This document shows, piece by piece, positions 1 to 7,100 of a stretch of DNA of 8,666 bases. The position numbers and the translations under genes are program-made. The notes under the pieces are model-generated. The model saw nothing but the letters and a program-made list of their open reading frames with translations, was not told where the DNA came from and made no database searches. Positions within the stretch are counted from its first letter, which is position 1. The number at the start of each line of letters is the position of its first letter. Origin of the DNA: Rickettsiales bacterium (GTDB taxonomy: Bacteria; Pseudomonadota; Alphaproteobacteria; Rickettsiales; 21-14-0-20-44-7); assembly GCA_023301015.1 (NCBI GenBank), contig JALZVI010000150.1:1-8666 (forward strand), written 5' to 3'.

Positions 1-2228
1 GAGATAGAAAACACATATTCTGTTTGTTCTGATTCTATTCCCAATTCGTTTTTTGCCTTAAGCTTAAAGGAATAATCACCGTGACTCAGGTTATTGTATT
101 CTTTGGAGTTGATAGTTAACCATGGCGACCAATCTTTGTCAGAACCTTGAAGAAAATAACTATATTTTATTTCTTCATTTGTGTAACTGATGTCTGATGA
201 AAAAGAAAAGCGGAGGTCTTTTTCTTCGTGACTTAGAGTTAAGTCCGATGCGTTTTTTTTATAAATGCTTTGGAATAAGCTGTCCTTATAATTGATGAGA
301 ACGGCTTGGTCTAATGAAATGGTGGGTGGAGAAGAATTATTTAAATGTGCAGGTTTATATAATAATATGCCTTGATCTGCGCACATAATAATGTCTAAGG
401 AATCTAACTCGTGTAAATTCTCAAATCCTCCTACAAATATTTCACTATCAATGGGGTAAACACTTTTTTCATAACCATCTGTCGTTGGCGTAAGTATTCC
501 TGTTCCGTTATTAGAAATATACCTTATCTTTTGGCCACTTTCAAATAATCTATAAACTGTCTCTTCCTTCTCAAACTGTCCATTCAGAATAACATTCTCT
601 TCGAATTTTTCTTCATCGGGTTTCCAATTATAGATACCGCTTGGATTAGATAAAATGATTTCTTCATTTACACTAAATAGATAATTTCCATTTTTGTCTC
701 CGATGCCATCGTCTAATGTCATTGTCCTTACGGAAGCCTCAGAAAAATCTGCATTAAAAGTCAATCGGTAGACGCCTCTATACGGATGTGCTACCCATAA
801 GTGCCTTTCGCCTTCTTTTTCTATTATCCGCGATGACTCCGCAAATCCTAGGATTTTATGAGAAAACTGTAATTTTCCAAGCTTCTTTTTATAGATATCC
901 ACCCCATAGTAATTACCACAGGCATAGGTATCTGCGTTCATCTTAACAAATTTCCAGCTACCTATCGTCGGAGAAATTTTGTCTACTGTTAAGTCAGAGT
1001 TGACGATCATGGCACCTTCTCCATGTGATAGAATCAATGTGTTATCTATCACATCCATACCCCATACTTGCCCATATGTGCCTGGGACAATGTTGTATTC
1101 ATCTTCTATAAGCGGGTTGTAGTAAGTTTTAAGATCTTTGTAATAAAGTCCATTGTTGGTGCCAAAAAACATCTTATTTTCCCAATGTTCTACGTCATAC
1201 ACTGCACCTTCTAGTTTACCATCTGGGGTATAACTAGAAGTGGCAGAAGAGAAATGGATCTGATCTATCCCATATGCCGTACCTAGCCATACGTCTCCAT
1301 TGTTATCAGTTTCCATCGTCATGATATTATTACTCTGTAGACCACTTTCTTTGTCTAGCTTGTATGCAACTTTACCTTCCTTGTCGATCAACAAGACTCC
1401 TCCTGATTGGGTAGAAATACAGATCAGGTCATTGGCAATTACACCGTTGGTTATGCGATTTTTTATAAGGTATTCCTGTGCATTGCATTCCCATTTATCA
1501 AAACGAACACCATTATAAATGTAGATGCCATCTCGTTCTGTCAGTACGAGGTATTGTAAACTATCTAAGGAAAGGAGACCAGAAATGTGCTTTCCAGCGA
1601 ATATGTCACTTTTTTCGACCTTTATAGGCGTATTATTTTCAACTCTATAGATGCCACTATAAAATTGATTGTAATAAATAGCACCTTCCATTTCTTGTAG
1701 AAAAGAAACGATTACATCTTTTCCTTGTTCGAATGTCTCAGTGCCTTGATCACTGTAACTCAGTAGTGTATTGTTGGTTCTACAATACAATTTCCCGTTC
1801 AAGTAAGCCATTTGCCAGATATCTTCCAGTGACTGCAGATGAGGTGGCATATTCTGTTTTACTGAATTGTATACCAAGGTTCCTTTCTCCTTGTCTGGAG
1901 AAAAATACCCTAATTCATCTTGGGCACCGACATAGATTCTATCCTGGCCGTCATATGCCAATGATCGTAAAATGGTGCCATTAGGTATAAGGTATTTAGT
2001 CCAAGAGTTTCCTGTATACTTTAGAAGGCCCGCATTATTTGCCGCAAATAAGTGATTTTTGTAACCATAAGATAAGTCCCAATTCTGAGTATCTCCACCA
2101 TATTCTTCTTTCTCATGGTTAATAATTGTAGGTATACCAAGGTTTATAGTTTGAGATAGTATTTCATTGAGCATAGATGTACTCAATAAAGTTGCTAAAA
2201 CGACCAGAAGCCTTGTTATATATATCAT
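1..2228 (-). CDS. Two-component-regulator-propeller / Y_Y_Y domain sensor-regulator, C-terminus beyond the window
   Basis: This frame is open without a stop for 742 codons from the ATG at 2228 to the left edge; no in-frame ATG lies close upstream. Residues 1-26 look like a signal peptide or anchor (MIYITRLLVVLATLLS..., possible cleavage after LSQ). The body has the short strand repeats of Reg_prop beta-propellers: IYVGAQDELGYFSP, VWLGTAYGIDQI near residue 310, MFFGTNNGLYY and LWVAHPYRGVYRL. From about residue 670 a Y_Y_Y domain begins, with YSYFLQGSDKDWSPW at 689 and HGDYSFKLKAKN after it. In this family the propellers and Y_Y_Y domain form a periplasmic sensor, followed by a membrane helix and a cytoplasmic output, either a LuxR-type DNA-binding domain or a histidine kinase. 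The output lies outside the window, so the type is undecided. The N-terminus most resembles the LuxR-output type (inference). The ligand is unknown. It diverges from the sugar transporter at 2419, which makes that gene a candidate target. Confidence 0.88.
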   Translation of the reverse strand, partial: MIYITRLLVVLATLLSTSMLNEILSQTINLGIPTIINHEKEEYGGDTQNWDLSYGYKNHLFAANNAGLLKYTGNSWTKYLIPNGTILRSLAYDGQDRIYVGAQDELGYFSPDKEKGTLVYNSVKQNMPPHLQSLEDIWQMAYLNGKLYCRTNNTLLSYSDQGTETFEQGKDVIVSFLQEMEGAIYYNQFYSGIYRVENNTPIKVEKSDIFAGKHISGLLSLDSLQYLVLTERDGIYIYNGVRFDKWECNAQEYLIKNRITNGVIANDLICISTQSGGVLLIDKEGKVAYKLDKESGLQSNNIMTMETDNNGDVWLGTAYGIDQIHFSSATSSYTPDGKLEGAVYDVEHWENKMFFGTNNGLYYKDLKTYYNPLIEDEYNIVPGTYGQVWGMDVIDNTLILSHGEGAMIVNSDLTVDKISPTIGSWKFVKMNADTYACGNYYGVDIYKKKLGKLQFSHKILGFAESSRIIEKEGERHLWVAHPYRGVYRLTFNADFSEASVRTMTLDDGIGDKNGNYLFSVNEEIILSNPSGIYNWKPDEEKFEENVILNGQFEKEETVYRLFESGQKIRYISNNGTGILTPTTDGYEKSVYPIDSEIFVGGFENLHELDSLDIIMCADQGILLYKPAHLNNSSPPTISLDQAVLINYKDSLFQSIYKKNASDLTLSHEEKDLRFSFSSDISYTNEEIKYSYFLQGSDKDWSPWLTINSKEYNNLSHGDYSFKLKAKNELGIESEQTEYVFSI

Positions 2229-2418
2229 TTGAGAGGTTTTGGGATATATGTAGGGTATGTCAAATTTGTTATTGATGTAGTTGTCTAAGCTATCTATTGT
2301 TGTAAAAATAGCTTTCGCAAATGTCTTTTTATGCAGAACTACTGGGGTTCTTAATTTTTCTTTAATTGATTATTTGCAGATCGAGTACATTTCTAGCGTA
2401 TTTATCTATCTTGATCTG
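2229..2418. promoter_or_regulatory. Divergent intergenic region between regulator and transporter
   Basis: These 190 bases separate two divergent starts, so they should hold both promoters. I find no perfect match to the Bacteroidota -7 box TAnnTTTG on either strand. The nearest plus-strand candidate is ATTATTTG at 2369-2376, which matches only the TTTG half properly and would give a leader of roughly 36 bases to 2419. An inverted repeat lies at 2287-2314. The transporter reading frame stays open back to a TTG at 2281, but that extension does not resemble the start of a transporter. Confidence 0.45.
2287..2314. repeat. Inverted repeat, possible operator
   Basis: AAGCTAT at 2287-2293 is the perfect reverse complement of ATAGCTT at 2308-2314, with 14 bases between them. 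The arm centres are 21 bp apart, about two helical turns, which would suit a dimeric regulator binding one face. The site sits between two divergent starts. Seven-base arms are short and this region is AT-rich, so a chance match is quite possible. Confidence 0.25.
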
Positions 2419-3771
2419 ATGAATACAATCAAAGCCATGCCACTATCCAAGCAGTGGATATATGCCTTGGGCCAACTAGGCTGGTCTACATTGATTAACA
2501 TAATAAATCTGCAATTGATATATTTTTATCTCCCTACAGAAAGCTCTGGGATTCCGCTTTTTATCACCCAAGTTGTATTTCTTGGCGTCCTTAATATTAT
2601 TACCATTATGGCCGCAGGAGGAAGACTGTTTGACGCCATTACGGATCCACTTATTGCGCATTGGAGTGATAACTATAAATCTACGCGAGGAAGACGATTG
2701 CCTATCATGGCAATGGGAATCTTACCCGCTGTTGTGTTCTGTGTACTGATGTTCATTCCCTTATCGAGTAGCGTTTCGGTAATAAATATTGTCTGGTTGT
2801 TTTTTACACAGGTCATGTTCTATTTATTTCTGACAATGTATGTTACGCCTTTTTTTGCATTGATACCAGAATTTGGGCATACCGCTGATCAGCGCCTTAA
2901 TTTATCTACTTGGATCTCGATTACCTATGCGCTTGGTATTGTATTGGCCTCACAAGTTGCCGTAATAGCGGGCTTACTAGATGGTTCGTTTGGCATTGTA
3001 GGGAAGGTGAGATCATTGCAAGTAAGCATTGGGATATTGAGCGCAATAGCAGGCGTTTTTATGGCTTTACCTGTCCTTTTTATAAATGAAAGAGCATATA
3101 GCCACGGACAAGGAAGTAGTATTCCTATGAAGAATGCCCTGAGAAGAACATTCAAGAACAAACACTTCAGATATTATGTCGTTGCAGATTTCGCTTACTT
3201 TATGGGTATGACGATTATTATGACGGGGTTGCTGTATTACATAACGATACTATTGGGTTTGCCAGAGAGTATGATGGGGATATTGTTACCCGTTATGGTT
3301 GTGGTTTCTTTTCTCTTTTACCCATTTGTAAATGTCCTTGCTAAGAAATTTGGGAAGAAGCCACTAGTCTCTATTTCGTTTCTATTTATGGCTTTTATAT
3401 TTCTGCTGACTTCGAGAATGGGTATGTGGTCCATCGCCGCCGATCAACAAGCCTACATTACTGTTTTCTTATACGCTATCCCTATTGCTTTTTTAGGAAT
3501 TCTTCCTAATGCAATACTTTCAGATATTGCTGAGGCCGATACGAGAGAATCAGGAATCAACCAAGAAGGGATGTATTTTGCCGCAAGAACATTGATGCAA
3601 AAAGCAGGGCAGACTTTAGGTGTCTTTGTATTTGCTTTATTAACTACTTTTGGTAAAGATGTTGGTAATGACTTAGGCATTAGGTTGAGTGCAATTGCTG
3701 GTGCTGGCTTATGTTTAGTGGCAGGAATTTACTTTATGAAGTATGATGAGAAAGCGGTGTTAGGGGAATGA
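2419..3771 (+). CDS. GPH-type (MelB-like) sugar:cation symporter, MFS_2 family
   Basis: A 450-residue inner-membrane transporter with about 12 hydrophobic segments. The family diagnostic is GGRLFDAITDPLIAHWSD at residues 67-84. D72 and D76 match in spacing the D55 and D59 cation-site aspartates of MelB TM2. The loop after it, STRGRRLP (88-95), is the conserved basic cytoplasmic loop. The second half begins at FKNKHFRYYVVADFAY (245-260). The late motifs DIAEAD (369-374) and QEGMYFAARTLMQKAGQ (382-398) are also typical. By family it would import a glycoside, pentoside or hexuronide with Na+ or H+; the substrate cannot be read from the sequence. I chose ATG 2419 because it leaves a short cytoplasmic lead before TM1 (KQWIYALGQLGWS...). 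ATG 2437 is the other option; a TTG at 2281 would add 46 residues unlike the family. No clear ribosome-binding site is visible, as usual in this phylum. It diverges from the propeller regulator. Confidence 0.9.
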   Translation: MNTIKAMPLSKQWIYALGQLGWSTLINIINLQLIYFYLPTESSGIPLFITQVVFLGVLNIITIMAAGGRLFDAITDPLIAHWSDNYKSTRGRRLPIMAMGILPAVVFCVLMFIPLSSSVSVINIVWLFFTQVMFYLFLTMYVTPFFALIPEFGHTADQRLNLSTWISITYALGIVLASQVAVIAGLLDGSFGIVGKVRSLQVSIGILSAIAGVFMALPVLFINERAYSHGQGSSIPMKNALRRTFKNKHFRYYVVADFAYFMGMTIIMTGLLYYITILLGLPESMMGILLPVMVVVSFLFYPFVNVLAKKFGKKPLVSISFLFMAFIFLLTSRMGMWSIAADQQAYITVFLYAIPIAFLGILPNAILSDIAEADTRESGINQEGMYFAARTLMQKAGQTLGVFVFALLTTFGKDVGNDLGIRLSAIAGAGLCLVAGIYFMKYDEKAVLGE

Positions 3772-3835
3772 GAAAATTCATATTGTTAATTGTTATATTG
3801 ATCAAATAAAAATGCAAAAAATACTCTCTAAAATT

Positions 3836-3859
3836 TGAATAGTTTCATTTTTTTTTTTT
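3836..3859 (+). terminator. Weak T-run terminator candidate after the transporter
   Basis: TGAA (3836-3839) can pair with TTCA (3844-3847) over a four-base loop, followed directly by twelve T at 3848-3859. An imperfect AAAA/TTTT extension flanks the stem. The stem is short and lacks G+C, so this is a poor intrinsic terminator, but it is the only T-tracted structure downstream of the transporter stop at 3771. Confidence 0.25.
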
Positions 3860-4008
3860 GGAAATTGCAGAACAGCGTAGAGTACTTGTTATAGAACAAC
3901 AAACTCTTCTTTGTTACCCTTAAATAAATGATATACAAGGCTGGACATATAAACGTGCGCAAGTGCGATAATATATAAATTGGATTTTATAAAAGAGAGC
4001 CCACATAA

Positions 4009-4022
4009 ACTCATGTATGAGT
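4009..4022. repeat. Short palindrome ACTCAT-gt-ATGAGT
   Basis: Six-base perfect arms around a 2-base centre, about 145 bases upstream of the protease start. It could be an operator half-site pair. Alternatively it is the apical hairpin of a minus-strand transcript started from the box at 4055-4062; a 2-base loop is too tight, so one or two pairs would open in RNA. Confidence 0.3.
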
Positions 4023-4054
4023 CGCAGACCCTCATCTCTGTACTAAAGAGGCTG

Positions 4055-4062
4055 CAAATATA
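4055..4062 (-). promoter_or_regulatory. Minus-strand match to the Bacteroidota -7 box (TATATTTG)
   Basis: Read on the minus strand this is TATATTTG, an exact match to the TAnnTTTG -7 consensus used by the primary sigma factor of Bacteroidota. It is followed by CAGCC, a context I associate with stable-RNA promoters in this phylum. No TTTG is found at the expected -33 position (around 4080-4087 on the plus strand). No minus-strand gene lies immediately downstream: the nearest is the 3' end of the transporter, which would be read antisense. It is either an orphan small-RNA promoter or a chance match. Confidence 0.3.
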
Positions 4063-4166
4063 GGTGTTTTCTTTATTCTATTCAGGCGCAGGACTATTCC
4101 GAATTATGCGCTAGGCATTGCTTTGCTTAATATGGAAGTAGGATTTACTTTTTTTAATCGAATAGA

Positions 4167-7100
4167 ATGAGAAAAATTATTTGTAGTATTTTGCTAATAG
4201 TGTTGATTAGCAGTTTAGGCTGGAGTCAGTGTGGGACCGATGGATCTTATGAGAACCCATATTCTAGAGAAGATCTTCTTAAGGAAGAATCGTTGACCAA
4301 AAGAAATGTTGCTGATGTCGATATTAGATTGACTGTATGGATAGTGAAAGATGATAATGGAAATGGGGCATTAATTAACGGTGATGTAATAAATATAATC
4401 GACGATGTTGTTACAGTATTTTCAAGTTATGATATTAACATATCCCCATGTATAAAACAACTTAATGATACCCAAAGGTTCAACTCTCAAAATGGTCAGG
4501 AAAGGTTTTATAACTCTGATTGTTCTGAAAGTTCTTTTCAATTAACTATTTATGAGGATCAGGCAGGAGTAAATACTGGACAAGGTGAAATTAATGGAAC
4601 AACAGCTTGGGCAATCGATGATTATGGAACGATTGTTCATGAGCTTGGTCATTTGTTCGGATTGAAACATACTTTCAATCAATGTTGTCCGAGAGATGAA
4701 AATTTTAATTGTCTTATACCTAATGGCTTGTCCGAATGCATGGAACATTATTGCTCAGATAACAGTAGTGAAAACTTGTCTGATTATTTAATTGATTATG
4801 GTGATTTTATATGTGATACACCTGCTATTCCTTTTCCTGCTGCGGAAAATACAATTACTTGTACTGATAACGATGGATTACCAGATAATTGTAATTGTTT
4901 GCTCGTAGCATACGCAGGTGAGAATTGTGCTGCTACTATTTACCGCGATTTTGGCTTTAAGGATAGGTGCGGTGAAGAATTTTATGACCCAACGGGTAAC
5001 GGTGTAGTAACTAATTTTATGAGTTATTATAATAGTTGTCCTTCTACTTTTTCTAATGGACAACGTTTAAAAATGTTGCATGATATTGCTTCTTTTAATT
5101 CCAATAAAATGGGAACTTTCAATTCTTGTGATTTTGAAATAGTTTCTGGTTTATTGGCAGGAAATATTATCGATCAAGATCTGGAGTTTGTGGATCAAAC
5201 AATTAACTTTTCTAATAGTCTAAATCTTATAAATAGTAAAGTAGTCTTTAAGAACTGTAATATTACATTTGATGGCCCACCTTTGGAAATAAGATCAATA
5301 TTTTTAACAGATTCTAAGATTTGGCTTGACGGCACGTCAATTGAAGCAGCTGATGATTGCGGAGCAGAGTTTTTGGGTATAGAAGCAGTTGACGGTGGCA
5401 ATAGTCATATAAGAATCTGGAATAATTCTCACCTTAAAGCTGCATTTCCGATTGTAAATTATGGAGCGCAGAAGTTGTTTTTATTCGGTGGTGATGAATT
5501 CACTATTGAAGCAACAAGAGGGACTGCTGTAGATGCCAAGAATCCTATGTTAGTATTCTGTGATGGGGGTAATTTTTTAGGAAATATAGAATATTCTGAT
5601 GATGATGTCACTGGCTATTATTCTAGTTATGGGCTTGTTTTACGAGACTCTAAGCTTACACATGCTAGCGGAGGAGGTAAAAAAGCTGGTTTGAGTCTTG
5701 GAGGTGCCAGTTTTGCGTTATGGAATACTTCCATAGAAGAATTTGATCAAGCTATTGTATCTTCAGAAGCTGCGGATGTTGTTGTAGATGGATGTCTTCT
5801 AGAAAGTAGAACCTCTATACAACGACCTGGCGTAAATATATCAACGCCGCTTACTGCTACGATAAACAATAACCACATATTGGGATCTGGAATAAGTCTT
5901 ACGGAAGTCAATGCCATGTATGAGCTTTCGAGAAACAATCTATCTGAATGTAATGGCTCGTGTACAGAGAAAGTTTTCTTGAATGGATCCAATAGTGGAC
6001 ATGTTATAAACCATAATATTATTGACTCACAGGGAAATGGACTGAAATCCAGTGGAGAATCTCAAGCGACTTTCTTATGTAATAAATTTGAAAATAGTCC
6101 AAGCGAGAATTTTAATTGGGAAGGCGTTAATTTGTTACAAGGATATGATTTTAATATAGCATCTGGTAATATCTTCTCTGATGGGACGGCTAATCAGATC
6201 TCAGGATTGTCGCCAGATCAGGTGCAGTACAATTATTCTGATAATCCAGATGAGGAACTTAATAATTATACTAACATTTCTATCGATCCAATACTTGTTA
6301 ATGATGAAGCTAATTGCGGTAAGATTGGCCCCAGCTGGGTTTTATCAGGAACAGGTGGAGATTGTCCCGACGGGATAGATTGTACACAACCTTGTCCTAC
6401 AGGAATAGATTGTACGATGGATTGTCCTGCTGGTATTGATTGTACAGAGCCTTGTCCTACAGGAATAGATTGTGGTCCAGATTGTCCATTGGGTATAGAC
6501 TGTACGACCTATTGTCCTAGAGGAATAGACTGTACACAGGACTGTCCTCCAGGCATAGATTGTACACAAGACTGCCCCGCTGGTATTGATTGTACAGAGC
6601 CTTGTCCCTTAGGTGTTGATTGTTTTGTAAATTGCCCTCCTGGAACTGATTGTTTTGTCCACTGTCCTAATCTTAAAGATTGTGAACCCGTTGTACCAAG
6701 TGATGATCCTATTCTTGAGCTCATAGATCAATCATTTAGATCACTTGAGGGTCAAAGAAATCAGATTAATGGAAGATTATATAACACGACTGCTGAAATG
6801 CAATTATTATTAGCTGATCAAGTATCGGAAAAACGTAGTCTTATTGATTTATCCAAAAGAGTTGAAAAATCAATCAGTCCAAAGGATATGATCTCTGTAA
6901 TAGATCATTCTAGGATATACACCAAGGAGGAATTTATTGAGCTAGTAATACACAACCCTGTTAATCTGTTCAACAATAAGATTAATAACGTTATATTCTC
7001 TAGCAAGAGTTTTGAACCTGATGATTTGAATGCTCTTACCGAGGCTATGAATACATTATCTAGCGTAGAAATGTCCGATCTTTGGTCTCTTAAAAAAATA

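Larger units (their letters stand above)
3772..4166. other. 395-base intergenic region between transporter and protease
   Basis: No protein gene is supported here. It holds a weak terminator-like element ending in twelve T at 3848-3859 and a small AT-rich hairpin at 3898-3915 (AACAAA / TTTGTT, 6-base loop). It also has a palindrome at 4009-4022 and a minus-strand TATATTTG box at 4055-4062. For the protease the best -7 candidate is TTGCTTTG at 4118-4125, one mismatch from TAnnTTTG and without a clear -33 element. A 12-codon frame at 4132-4170 overlaps the protease start. Confidence 0.6.

Noticed and set aside
1300..1984. Plus-strand open frames of 72 and 83 codons
   Set aside because: They lie opposite the continuous 742-codon minus-strand regulator frame, which has recognisable propeller and Y_Y_Y motifs.
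2281..2418. N-terminal extension of the transporter from a TTG at 2281
   Set aside because: The added 46 residues do not resemble the family N-terminus, and ATG 2419 puts the usual short lead before TM1.
3990..4053. Intact tRNA on the minus strand
   Set aside because: Pieces resemble a D-arm and a CAT anticodon loop, but the anticodon stem and T-arm do not pair and no GTTCGA-type T-loop is present.
4167..4235. Lipoprotein signal in the protease
   Set aside because: The cysteine at residue 22 is preceded by W-S-Q, which does not fit a lipobox; a T9SS sorting tail also fits release by signal peptidase I.
6363..6692. CRISPR-like array
   Set aside because: The 30-bp units are directly tandem with no spacers, lie in frame inside a coding region, and vary mainly at positions that preserve the Cys, Pro, Gly and Asp codons.
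6345..6724. Two overlapping minus-strand open frames opposite the cysteine repeats
   Set aside because: They are reverse readings of the 30-bp repeat; their repetitive translations simply mirror the plus-strand period, and the plus frame belongs to a 1211-residue protein with clear domains.
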